Positions 1 to 9,722 of a stretch of 64,000 nt of DNA are shown here, piece after piece. The stretch comes from Athripsodes cinereus (Eukaryota > Arthropoda > Insecta > Trichoptera > Leptoceridae). The stretch spans positions 29,711,542-29,775,541 of the forward strand of contig OX388305.1 in assembly GCA_947579605.1 (NCBI GenBank), given 5' to 3'. Made by a program: the position numbers and the translations under genes. The notes under the pieces were generated by a model. It was not told the origin of the DNA. It worked only from the letters and a program-made list of their open reading frames with translations, and searched no databases. Position 1 is the stretch's first letter; the number at the start of each line of letters is the position of its first letter.

Positions 1-137
1 AGTGTTTTATTTTAATTAATTCACACAAGGGTAATATAGGGATCTTCACTGGTTTGCTTATTGCTAAATATGTTATAGACCATTGTATTTTTTGTATCAA
101 CTGTATGTATCCTGTAAAATTGAAATAAATAAATAAC
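1..137 (+). repeat. 3' tail of a LINE
   Basis: Noncoding 3' end of a non-LTR retrotransposon. It shares the block GGATCTTCACTGGT and the later TGT.TCCTGTAAAA with a second copy at 32335-32453, and it ends in an A-rich AAATAAATAAATAA tail. Same-strand copies that both end in A-rich tails fit target-primed reverse transcription. No coding part is left in the window, because the copy runs off the left edge. The family was not identified. Confidence 0.6.
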
Positions 138-146
138 ATTTCAGGT

Positions 147-297
147 CATTGAACAGTCTCAGTTCAGCGATGAGATATGCCAACCGTCCTGAATGGCTCA
201 ACTTTATAGCACAAAGAGGATGACTTGCATGTTTATTACAAGCAGTTAGTCCTCTAGCTTCTTCACTCACGACTTGTGGGAAATGCTGTGATGGTAT
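147..297 (+). pseudogene. LINE-like C-terminal fragment, (TAG)n family, copy A
   Basis: One of five related pieces in the window (others at 20291, 23428, 54330 and 54523). The reading frame gives an SAMRYANRPEWLNFIAQRG peptide, then a stop, then LACLLQA. This aligns with SALRFATHPECLDFILARRG at 20.4 kb. Substitutions are partly conservative (F/Y, T/N, R/K, D/N), so the ancestor was probably coding. The end GCTGTGATGGTATG matches the point where copy B enters its TAG repeat. It is broken by an in-frame stop and lies just after a LINE tail. Function unknown; most likely the C-terminus of a retrotransposon ORF. Confidence 0.55.
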
Positions 298-1114
298 GAA
301 AGAACAAATGAATTTGGTCCCATTGTGAATTATGTAAATGAGAAAAAAGTTTACCTATTTTTCTATGTAAATGTTTGTTGTAGGTTCAAAATATAGAATA
401 CAAGTGCTGACTTTATGATAATATAAACTTCATTAGATACGAGTATATATTTTTATTTCAAAGTTAAAGTTATATACTCGTTTGCTTGTAGATCTACTAA
501 GTAATAGTACACAGAGTTTTTAATTTCCTTTTTTTATTTGATAAATGTATTTTTTAAATATAATATCTGTATATCATTGTTCTTTCTGATGAAGATACAA
601 CACAGAAATAAATTATAAAATACTTTGTTCTTCAAAATTGCGAAAAAATAAAAGAAATAATAATTATTCAATATCCGGAGAGGCGATACAAAGTCTCTGT
701 TCTTTAGAAAGAAGTGGGGTGGTATAAAACAATGTGAAGCAGAAAAAAGAAGAGTGGCCCTTGTAGGGGACAAGTGTGTCTTGGGAACATTACAATGCAT
801 TATTGTAGCAGCTGCGAGTAATAATTATTATTAACGGAGAAGGTAAAAAATAAAGCTCACGGATATCATTAAGTGGATAAAGTGGATACCTTCTTTTTGA
901 CAGTGAAACAAGGAGACCATTCAAATTTGGTCTCACTTTTGTTTCAATTGCTTAAATGTTGAAAGGTTGTAATATTTGAGTAAAAATTATATAAGTATAC
1001 ACATTGAAGAAATACAATATCATAATGGCTTTATCGATGTGTCATAGAAAAAAAATAACCTTTCCTAAACCGGATGACAAGAAATTTGAATTTGACAATT
1101 TGAAAGTACATACA
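298..1114. other. AT-rich DNA, nothing recognised
   Basis: I see no coding region or known repeat. An interrupted inverted repeat lies at 903-946 (TGAAACAA ... TTGTTTCA with an inner AGACC/GGTCT stem). Confidence 0.5.
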
Positions 1115-1236
1115 TTTTTTATTTATTTTATTTAACAATAATTATACAGACATTACAATACATAGACTATTTGATAAAACTTAAATCTAAACATCCTCCT
1201 TATAGAGACAAGTCTCGTGTAAAGGAGGGTTGCGTG
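1115..1236 (-). repeat. LINE 3' tail with conserved stem-loop
   Basis: Read on the minus strand this matches 9330-9457 over about 110 bases, including AAGGAGGATGTTTAGATTTAAG, and ends in TAAATAAAATAAATAAAA. Both copies keep a 7-bp stem, CCTCCTT/AAGGAGG (here 1195-1201 with 1222-1228), closing a loop of about 20 nt. A structured 3' UTR plus an A-rich tail is usual for RTE- or Jockey-type LINEs, whose reverse transcriptase recognises the 3' end. No ORF remains upstream. Confidence 0.65.
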
Positions 1237-2405
1237 AAATACCTACTTACTTTCATTCCATAACTTCGAAGTAGGCAGAAAAAGCTGAGCGTTATTTACA
1301 TCTGCTGAAAACACTTTTACACACAAAGTTTTCACTAAGAAAACTTGCCTATTATTTTTTGTGTACGCCACATAGACCATGTTTTTTTTAGAACGATACA
1401 TTCGTTATAAATGATAAGCGAGTATGAGAATGTCATACTTATTTATTTAATAACTTGTTTACGTTATGTCAATTAGATTAATTAGTTCTTTCTTTTTTCA
1501 ACAAGGTATTCTGGAACTTATTTATGTTTATCAATATCTTGGTTTACAATATAGTAATAAAAATAACAAAAACATATTATGTATATCTCATTGTTTTTTA
1601 AAGAATAATAATAATAAACAAATTACCGTTGCGCATTCGATTTTAATCGTTTAAATTGATAAATTACTTGCTTGTAAATTTGCAAAATACGTTAAATATG
1701 AACACAACATTAGAAGATTCTTTAAAATATGGTGGGCATGCAATTTGTTGACAAAAGGTCGTGTTTAAAAAATTAAAACATTTATAAGTTAATGTGACAA
1801 TTTCCCTTTTCATTACAAGACCACCCTATGCGGCAATTTAAATAATAGACCAAGAGAAGGGTACTGGTGAATGAATGTTGGGATGAGGAAAATTAGTGCG
1901 GTGGTGAAAATATTATCATTATTTTCACGCCTTTCTCGCCCGAAAAACTTCCCGGTGCCCTCTCTCGCTGAGGCCGTTTCGTTGTCCACGTCGAGCGGAG
2001 AGTTAATTAAATACTCCAAAAAATATAAAACAAAATGCAATAAATTTGCCAGATATTAAATATACGGACACTAAAAACATTAAGCTTCGCATGATATTAT
2101 ATAATATTTCTAACAATAAAAAATATCTGCGTATACCTACTCTTAGAATCATACGTCACCGATATCATGTGAATTATACTCGTATGTACATATGTTTGTA
2201 GTGGAAGCAGAAGACCATGGCAGAGTATATTATTATGTATACAGCTAGCCGGCTACAAATAATGTAGGAATAGTTTGTGTCCAGTATATTATACAATAGT
2301 AGTTGCAACTCATTATTTCTTACACAGCGACTAGACTGTCCATTAAAACTTACGGATAAACAGCAGCACAAGTATCTACTTGTCTAAAGCGTCTACAAAT
2401 TATAT
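1237..2405. other. Unassigned DNA with a GC-richer patch
   Basis: Mostly AT-rich. The interval 1865-2010 is clearly richer in G+C and open on both strands for about 60-75 codons. The minus-strand peptide includes NETASAREGTGKFFGRERR. I recognise no domain and no clear splice sites. It could be a decayed mobile-element piece or a short exon. Confidence 0.35.
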
Positions 2406-2413
2406 ATACCAAC

Positions 2414-2913
2414 CAGGGATGTTGCGGATGTCGATTTTTACACATCCGCGGATGTGAATGCGGATGCGGATTTTTGAAGGCTCACATCCGCGGATACGGA
2501 TGCGGATGCGGATGTTTAAGATGTTATAGAAAAAAAAGTAGGAACTATCTTAGTTGGTAGGCCCCATTGTCAAATATGTGGCGAAATTGTTGCTACAATA
2601 ATATTATGGTTTTTTTGGCGAAATATTTTTTTCTTCTTTGTTATTTGCAAAAATAAAATAAAACCGGCAAAAATAAAAACGCGTCGGATCTTGTCACCAT
2701 TATTTTTGTTCCCATTGGTTAAATTCAAGTGCAAACGGCACGCGCCATTCGCCTGCCCCGCCCCATTTCTTTCTTGTCGCAAATTGTCTTACATCCGCAT
2801 CTGCATGAACATCCGCATCGATTATTGCGGATGCGGATGCGGATGCAGATGTCCAAATACATGCGGAAGCTCCGCATTTGCGGATGCGGATGCGAATATT
2901 CGCAACATCCCTG
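2414..2913. mobile_element. Non-autonomous hAT-type element (500 bp)
   Basis: The ends are inverted: CAGGGATGTTGCG at 2414 and CGCAACATCCCTG ending at 2913. The flanks carry a perfect 8-bp direct repeat, ATACCAAC, at 2406-2413 and 2914-2921. An 8-bp duplication with CAGGG-type termini is the hallmark of hAT transposition. Subterminal arrays of GGATGC hexamers (2450-2515 and 2790-2900) lie in opposite orientations. The middle (2570-2780) holds only short frames with no transposase similarity. The intact duplication suggests a fairly recent insertion that depended on transposase from elsewhere. Confidence 0.9.
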
Positions 2914-3534
2914 ATACCAACCTAACTACAGTGGTCCACATGCGAAAAGACAGTAAACTTGTTGTTGTGTATGGTGATAGAACGATATTTTGTTCCGTAT
3001 ATTAATATGATATACTTAGGGGATTCGATCCCGACCCTTTTTTCTGATCCCGGGATTTCGGGATTATCTATAGTTGATCCCGGGATCCCGGGACTAGTCC
3101 CGGGATTGTATTGGTAATGTAAAGTGGTAACAAAAAGTCAGTAGGCCATGTCAAAATCACTTTTTTTTACTTATCTGGCAATGAATTTAAGTTTTGAATC
3201 TGTAAAAAGTCCGTTAAACAAAATTATGTTTATGATTTATAAAAGTAACAATTTAACTTTTTATATTTTTAAATTGAATTCTTGTATTTGTATTTATTTC
3301 ATAATTTTAACGAGAGATGTGACGTATTTGAAATTAAAATTAAAGGACAGTGAGACACAGTTTAAACTCCACTCTCTCTGAGACTCTCAGCAAGCGTAGA
3401 CTTCTTAGTAGTGAAATGATGTGGCAGCTCTGATTCTCTCTGTAAATGATTCGGAGGCAACATTAAAAACCATCTTAAAACGATCAAGAAAGGTCTGGAG
3501 AGTCCTGTATATAATATGATGTAACAGTAGTCCG

Positions 3535-3905
3535 TTCGATTTCACATTCGGAGGATCCATCCTGATTTATTCTGCAGCCCAAGTTCAGGAATTCTCTAAC
3601 CTGCTTGATACTCACTCCATTTATGACCATTTTCGCAGTCGCCTCATCTCTTCGAATGACCTTACATTTTGTATTGTCTTTATTTATTTTTTATGTTGTA
3701 TTTTGATAGTTCTTCCTAAGACTTTATTCAACTCATCTTCATCATCTGCAAGCAATGCTATATCGAATCATGTCAACCCTTTCTCCATTTATCTATACTC
3801 TTGTCCAGTTATTCATTTCTTCTATCTATTCATCAATGGCTCGCTGTATATAATAGTTAAAGAGTGCTGGAAATATTGAATACCCCTGTCTTACACCTTG
3901 TTCGA
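3535..3905 (-). pseudogene. Reverse transcriptase fragment (RTE-type), decayed
   Basis: Minus-strand frames, joined across breaks, read VEQGVRQGYSIFPALFNYYI (the RT block before the catalytic aspartates), then a degraded MIRYSIACR where FADDI is expected, then VREFLNLGCRINQDGSSECE, which matches the VKEFKYLG block that follows RT in RTE elements. The catalytic FADD motif is lost and several frameshifts are present. It lies inside the decayed hAT at 3017-5034 and probably arrived as a truncated LINE. Confidence 0.7.
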
Positions 3906-3909
3906 CTAT

Positions 3910-4068
3910 TTGTAAAAGGTATTTTAAATAAGTATTTTAAAATACGTATTTTGTACTTAAATACCATTTTGAAAAAGTATTTAGTATTTTGTATTTGAAA
4001 TACAAAAATTCAAAAGTATTTGTATTTTGTATTTAAATACTTACTTGAAAGTATTTTGCACATCTCTG
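3910..4068. mobile_element. One end of an AAATACTT-type hAT MITE
   Basis: The interval is made of tandem and inverted variants of GTATTTTAAATAC and AAAGTATTT, and it finishes with GTATTTTGCACATCTCTG at 4068. That is the inverted form of a CAGAGATG hAT terminus. The matching left terminus is absent: the repeat starts abruptly next to the reverse-transcriptase fragment. It is therefore truncated, and no target-site duplication can be read. Confidence 0.6.
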
Positions 4069-4341
4069 GTTTTAACGCAGAACAGTTTTAGCTTAGTGGG
4101 GCAATATATTCTATAATGTTGTTATTTATGTTAGTTTGTATGTACTATTTTGGGATATTTAAAAAAAAATCAACTTAGACTTATTTAGCTTAACCCACAA
4201 AAAAAAAATACACACTACAGGGATTTTAAAATCAAATTATACTCGTATTTTTAAATCAAATTGACCAGAAACTTTATGAATTATTTATTCGAATTAGGTC
4301 GATGAGTGATTTTTTGATGTTATTTTTTAAAATATCAAATC

Positions 4342-4520
4342 ACTCAAGCATTGTTAAAAGACTATTCCAACGCGATTTGCAGCTAAACAATAAATTAAGC
4401 TCTCTTCCATGTTCCTTTTCAATATAGTTTTGAAGCATAGAATCATTCTATGCTTCAAAGATGGTCTTTTAAAAATAAGAACCACTACGAACCTTCTTTA
4501 CGACTTCATTAATATTCCGG
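4342..4520 (-). pseudogene. hAT transposase, C-terminal part (decayed)
   Basis: The minus strand encodes FSCKSRWNSLLTMLE in frame (complement of 4342-4388). This is the conserved CKTRWNSLLSMLERF block of hAT transposases. Upstream frames include NMEESLIYCLAA and a weak KS*RRFVVV segment, matching the VRKIVKFFRRSP region after frameshifts. Stops and frameshifts make it non-functional. It continues the transposase seen at 4694-4830. Confidence 0.75.
4429..4459. repeat. Perfect 15-bp-arm hairpin
   Basis: TTTGAAGCATAGAAT at 4429-4443 is followed by one base and its exact reverse complement at 4445-4459. It interrupts the transposase remnant, so it looks like a small inverted duplication within the decaying element. 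Confidence 0.7.
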
Positions 4521-4589
4521 TCATTGGTCAAACTCACCATTACCGATTTTAATGACTAATCCTGAGTCCAGTTCTTCATTATCACCATC

Positions 4590-4645
4590 CAAATCACCAA
4601 TAAAAGGCGATAGCCGTTTATGTATTAAATAAATAAATAAATAAA
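4590..4645 (+). repeat. Short LINE 3' tail
   Basis: AAAGGCGATAGCCG, then a TTTATGTATT spacer and an AAATAAATAAATAAATAAAA tail. It resembles the minus-strand tail at 53613-53700 (AAAGGCTGTTAGCCG ... AAATAAATAAATAAAT). The GGCGATAGCC motif can form a small hairpin. It separates the two blocks of the hAT transposase and lies in opposite orientation to them, so it is a later insertion. Confidence 0.5.
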
Positions 4646-4693
4646 ATATCATCACTGATAGGTTAATTTGCAGGTATTTTTCTATACAATAAA

Positions 4694-4830
4694 TCACAAA
4701 CGGCTAAGTGAATATCGTGTGCAAAACAAACTATGTGCTTTGCATTAACAAATTTTCCAACTGTAATTTGGACCATCAGTAGGTAACTATTGCCACAATA
4801 TCGTATCTAGTGAGATATCGAACTCAGAAT
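4694..4830 (-). pseudogene. hAT transposase, central part (decayed)
   Basis: The complement of 4694-4749 reads VNAKHIVCFAHDIHLAVCD in one frame. This is the classic C..H..H block of hAT transposases (CFAHxLHLAV). Just upstream, TDGPNLQLENL corresponds to the TDGAxVM segment that contains a catalytic-site aspartate. At least one frameshift separates the two. The fragment gives the orientation of the 3017-5034 element. Confidence 0.8.
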
Positions 4831-5034
4831 AGCGCTCTTTTAAGATACTAACACAAGCTTCGGTTGTCAGTGATTCATTGATGTGCTTGAGTACCAAATA
4901 TTTGACTTATTGTATAATTGTATTAATCCCGAAAATCCCGGGATTTCTTAAATTTAATCCCGAAAATTTCGGGACTAAAATACGACCGGGATCCCGGGAT
5001 CCCGGGATTCGGGACCCCGGGATCGAATCCCCTA

Positions 5035-6034
5035 TATACTGTACTATGAATATATTGCTTACATATGGCTGGGATGAAGATAAAATAACCGCAGACTAGT
5101 TACCATCTACAATCTACATACATACCTACGATATTGGAAGTTTGTTTTAAAAGGTAATGAAGAAGGATTCTATATGTTACGTACGTGTAGATGAATTCCC
5201 TGCTGTCAGATGTTAACATTTTTTATGGGATCAAAAGATGGAATATGAAGGCATAAAGGATGAGCAATATTCTAATACATCTTACCATCAATTAACAAAC
5301 AACTACTGCTTACGATTATGTATTATATGTCCTGTAAAACACATATTTTATGAGAAAATTACCTTCGGGAGAGAAAAGCAAAAGCAATACATTTACAATA
5401 CTAGTTTTTATAAACAAATCGTCAGTTCTAGATTTCTCAAAGAAATGAAATATGTAAAAAGTAAGAGAACCCATTTACTTTTTCTTAACAGGAAAGAATG
5501 GCAAAACCACCAGATTCAAAGTAAAGTTTTTTTTTCATCAAACATGAGTGTGTCTCTCCCGTGAGCGCAGGGGTATGGGTGGCAATTAAGAATTATATAA
5601 AGTTTCACAAGTTGGGAGAAAAAGAAAAGAAAAAAATGACCCTAACAAGAAGTTTAGTTGAAATATCGGAAGAGTTAAAAATACACTTCTTAGAACTTTG
5701 CAGTAGATGGTCAAGTAGATACAACAGTGTGTGGAAAACTGTAGATACTTAACACATGGACCCTGTACTACAGACAGAGTAAATAAATTGTAGAAATTTA
5801 AACTTTTACTATTTTAATACTATAATATACTATAGCACAAGTGGGGTAGCCAGCAGACTAACTGCGCATAATAAACATTTATTGTAATAATTTATCTGTA
5901 AATTGAATTGGATGTATTTTATGTTACAAGGTATAAAGAAATATGTTTATTTTTGTATTACGAATAGTACTCAATTACGAAAACAGGACAACTAATCCTA
6001 AAACATGTGCATTATAAACTTAACATGACACATA
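5035..6034. other. Unassigned AT-rich DNA
   Basis: Plus-strand open frames of 108 codons (5238-5564) and 63 codons (5561-5752) are present. Their peptides are K/S/Y/I-rich and low in complexity. I recognise no domain, and codon composition is that of the surrounding DNA, so I do not call genes. Confidence 0.4.
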
Positions 6035-6180
6035 CTTATTTATTTATTTATTTATTTATTTTATTCTTCACTGTACATTGTTTACAATAATACAAATTAA
6101 CAAAGAAAATATCATTTATACAATTCAATGCACAGAGGGCGAGTTTATCGCTAAAATGCGAAGTCTTCCAACTAACCCGG
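6035..6180 (-). repeat. LINE 3' UTR and AAAT tail with GCGA hairpin
   Basis: On the minus strand: GGTTAGTTGGAAGACTTCGC, then GCGATAAACTCGC (complement of 6139-6151), then a spacer, TACAGTGAAGAATAAAA and AAATAAATAAAT. GCGA and TCGC pair around a 5-nt loop. Related tails lie at 41575-41735, 46217-46362, 49668-49702 and 53494-53580. It belongs to the element whose C-terminus is at 6386-6707. Confidence 0.75.
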
Positions 6181-6385
6181 TTATTAAAATCAAAAAACAA
6201 AAACAGACATAAATATACATATCTACAGTAATATTATAAATATATAAAAAAAAAAACAAAAATACAATAAAAAGCAAACAAATGAAAAAGGCACATGCAG
6301 GCAACAATGTACTCATGGACACATAATAATAAAAAAAGTAGAACATACACACACTGCCGCGTGCACATGCATAGGGGAAAGGGTT

Positions 6386-6707
6386 TTAGGAGTCAGATGC
6401 TAAATTCAGTGAAAGGAAGTGATTTTTGACAGCTTGTCTGAAAGAAGGAAAAGTTGTTATCATTCTGATTTTTGAAGGAAGATTGTTCCAACAGCGAGCA
6501 CCATGAACAAGAAATGAGTTGGACAGAAAGTTCGTACTGTGTGCTGGTACTGCTAGAATACTTCGTATTTGAATACGTATGATATCTCTCAAGAAAGGAA
6601 TATCTTCTCTCACTCGGTACCAATTTTGATTTTGACGCTGTTGTGTAATTATTAATACAAAAAAGAGCCATTCATAACAACGATACTTTTCGACAAGACT
6701 GTGGCAG
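6386..6707 (-). pseudogene. LINE ORF2 C-terminal fragment (Jockey/CR1-like)
   Basis: The frame is open on the minus strand from about 6707 and ends at 6386. It includes HSLVEKYRCYEWLFFV, then FLVHGARCWNNLPSKIR and FRQAVKNHFL. The last two match the conserved ARxWNxLPxxIR...F+xxLK+xLL C-terminal block of Jockey/CR1/Rex-type reverse transcriptases. The reading frame is intact over about 105 codons, but the RT domain is missing, so this is a 5'-truncated copy. The stop is followed by the 3' UTR at 6035-6180. The start has no biological meaning. Confidence 0.75.
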
Positions 6708-6711
6708 TATC

Positions 6712-9329
6712 ATCCATAAATGATCGCAAAACCAATACCTACAATTAACTAAATAATTATAGATTGTAATTTTACATACAATACTACTGTTCGTATAATT
6801 ATAACAAACTAAAGAAAAAATACTTGCGTATACCTGTAAAGTATTTTGTTGTTAATTTAAGAATGTAATAATTTGTCGGGTACAAGACATGGAATATGGG
6901 AAAGTAATTAGAACATGTGTTACACAATTTGCCGCATTTAACGTAGCAAGTGCGAACAAGAAGTATCTATGTAGCGAACAAAACATGAGCATATTATAAC
7001 ATGTCGCTTTTCTCTCACCTGAAAGCAGAGGGATGACATTTTGTTATTAAACAGTCACCTTTTCTGTGAGGGTTTTATGAGTTAATGACCTCAAATACTC
7101 CAAAACACACGTGTTGTAGAAAAACACTTCTGACATTCCCTTTATAGTTATCTCGGACTCAGTGACTATATAAATACCTACCTGGTGTTTTAACAAGGGT
7201 ATCTCTACCTCCCGGTTAATACTATATTAAACCTATTCCGTTTTAAGCTGAGGGGAGTAACAAAAAGTTACTGCAAGTATTAGTATTTATCTCTAAAAGG
7301 ATAATTAACTACTTATTCTATTAGATACGTTTACATATAAATTATTCTCACAGAAATCCATCATTATAAAATTTATTGCTTTATTTTGAACAGGTTTTTC
7401 TATTATTGAGTAATATTAATAACATATAGTTTAATCAATATTACCTACTTTTTTGTAACTTGATCGGTGAGGCATTTTACTAAGAATTAATTCTAATACT
7501 GTGATTATCTATATCCCCTAATGTATTTGATGCTGTTCTAATAATACTAAGAAAAATATGAAAAAATAAAAATAACTGTTCATATAGAATAATATCACGT
7601 ATCATGTAAATGTGTGACATGCATCCCACAATCCTATTGAATATATTAAAATACTCTACGTGAAGAATATCAAACACATGGTACATTATTATTATATTTA
7701 AGTACCTGACATAAGAATATGCAACGGAAGGTTATTCCTTCGCTTGAAATATAATGCTTGAAGTGTATCATGTTCACACCATACCAGAGCAATAATATCC
7801 CCTATCTTTATTCATTAAGAAATCATTAGAAATAAAATAAATGTAATTTAAAGAAGGATGTTCTGAAGTTAAGGGAAACTTATTTCATAAAATAATCATG
7901 GTCTAATAATAAAGTAAAAAAAATCTGAGAGTGATAACAACATTCTGTGTGTAATAGCACTGGATGATGAAAACTTTTGAATCGGATGAAATTCATATAT
8001 AAGCGTACGTAAATTAAATTATCAAACTCGTAAAATAAATATGGAATGTGAAACTCGTGAAAAGTTGAGAGAATCGTACAAAAGTAAACATCACATAATG
8101 AATTTGATAATCAAATTATTAGGAAGTTATTCAATCCCTAAACGGTATCAAATTTTATTTCACGCTTTGAAACAATTCAAACCACGTCAAATACATTAAG
8201 TAGTCGCCTACCTACATATTTACATTCCGAGAATAACATTATTATCTACTTGTAGAGTATTTTACTGTCCGCAGACGATAAACAAAATCAAAAAATATTT
8301 GAAATCAATGGGTAAAAGCTTTAGACATAGAATTATCAAAAAAATTTAGCGTGTGTATGTAGATGTATTGAATTATTTTCTATGTATGTAACACGTAGTA
8401 TGCAATATAAAACAAGTGCATTGTTTTCAAATCGACCTAGACATGAAACATAACAAATTTATTTGATATAATGGCATAACACGTGAAGCTTTCATGAGGA
8501 TGGATATGAAAATATCCCGACATATATTTAACATAACTTATTAATTCAGGAATATTAAGGAAAAAAATTGCCTTATAATGAGGCAGATGACACACGGAAA
8601 CCACATCAGACTTATGACACCATAGTGAAAATATAATATAATGTTATAACTGTTTACTAGCAACGTGTTCGTCATACGCTTCGGTAATTTGCGGGACCTT
8701 GATTGGTTTTTTTTCTGGAGAAATATGACTGTTAATATTTGTTGGGTTAAACTGTTTGTGTCCCTTAAGTGTGAATAAATATCAATTAAATAATGTAGGT
8801 AACTTTATCTAAACGACTAATTTTTTGTAGTTTTATACTCAAGTACAGTTTTTTTCTGATGCAATGCCCCTATGTAGAACTTATGTACGCAACATGTTTA
8901 TATAGAAGAAGGTATTCAGAAACAACGTAAAATAACAAAGGAAGAGTGCACACTCGTATATTCTCAACAACCTGGAGAGAGAATCACGTTTAAAAAACGT
9001 TCTACGGTCTGAAGACAATGAGACATACGTGTATACACATACATACTGTAGTTGTATTCACATAGTACACAATGTTTGAATGTATGTATGGTATGTAATA
9101 TAGATGCAGAAAGTAACTTTATAGTAGTTAGGTACATATAGTTTAATAGTCGTAGCCTGTTGTAAACACAACTTTGCTACGATGGTGATAACTCAGACAC
9201 ATTCATCACAGGACAGTCTAGTTCTGATGTAGGAACTTTGGAAGAGGGTGATGGAGGAAATATTTTCCGTCTACATTGTGAAAATTAAATAACTATGATA
9301 ATATGTATGTAGTTGGCAAAAGTTACACA
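6712..9329. other. AT-rich DNA, nothing recognised
   Basis: No open frame longer than about 70 codons, no known repeat and no RNA gene was seen across 2.6 kb. Confidence 0.5.
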
Positions 9330-9457
9330 ATAACCCTCCTTTACATGTGACTTGTCTCTATAAGGAGGATGTTTAGATTTAAGTTTTTATCAATAAGTCT
9401 ATCTATTTTTATATCTGTATTAATTGTTAAGTTCAATAAAATAAATAAAATAAAATG
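9330..9457 (+). repeat. LINE 3' tail with conserved stem-loop, second copy
   Basis: Plus-strand copy of the tail at 1115-1236. CCTCCTT (9335-9341) pairs with AAGGAGG (9362-9368). It is followed by ATGTTTAGATTTAAG and an AATAAAATAAATAAAATAAAA tail. The loop differs between copies (ACATGTGAC against ACACGAGAC) while the stem is unchanged. Confidence 0.65.
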
Positions 9458-9487
9458 AAAGTATTGCAACAACAAAAAATCCGGAAA

Positions 9488-9671
9488 CCCTAGACAAATC
9501 ACATTTAGCGTTACGTTTTCGTACGAATATAGACGACGTTGCGAGAAAGTGTCAATTTTCGTAGCTAAAATACACAAGTATTGTTTGCAATGTCGCCTTG
9601 TTGCAACACTTTCTCGCAACGTGGTCTATATTCGAACGATAACTTAACGCTAAACGTATTTTGTCTACGGG
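9488..9671. mobile_element. Foldback (MITE-like) element, copy 1
   Basis: Two long inverted arms, 9488-9552 and 9607-9671, flank about 54 bases of loop. They pair almost throughout; shared blocks include TTTAGCGTTA, CGAATATAGAC and ACGTTGCGAGAAAGTG. The outer ends are CCCTAGACAAA and TTTGTCTACGGG. It resembles the element at 40112-40270 in arm sequence and organisation. No coding capacity. Flanking target-site duplications are not clear, so I do not assign a superfamily. Confidence 0.75.
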
Positions 9672-9687
9672 TCCTGAATTCAAAAAA

Positions 9688-9691
<4 letters not shown>

Positions 9692-9719
<28 letters not shown>
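9692..9719. repeat. (AT)n microsatellite
   Basis: About 14 uninterrupted AT dinucleotides just downstream of the foldback element. Confidence 0.9.

Positions 9720-9720
<1 letters not shown>

Positions 9721-9722
<2 letters not shown>

Larger units (their letters stand above)
3017..5034 (-). mobile_element. Decayed hAT transposon with nested insertions
   Basis: Inverted ends TAGGGGATTCGATCCC (3017) and GGGATCGAATCCCCTA (to 5034) are followed inward by arrays of GATCCCGGGAT-like repeats. A direct TATACT directly abuts both ends (3011-3016 and 5035-5040), which is 6 of the 8 bp expected for hAT. Minus-strand transposase remnants at 4694-4830 and 4342-4520 lie in N-to-C order. The body is interrupted by a minus-strand reverse-transcriptase fragment, a separate hAT-type end and a plus-strand LINE tail, so it is an old insertion that served as a target for others. 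Confidence 0.8.

Noticed and set aside
2691..3005. 104-codon cysteine-rich plus-strand frame
   Set aside because: It is a translation of the GGATGC hexamer array and right end of the hAT MITE.
5238..5752. Two overlapping plus-strand frames (108 and 63 codons) as a bicistronic gene
   Set aside because: No recognisable domain; the organism is a eukaryote, so tight overlap has no operon meaning.
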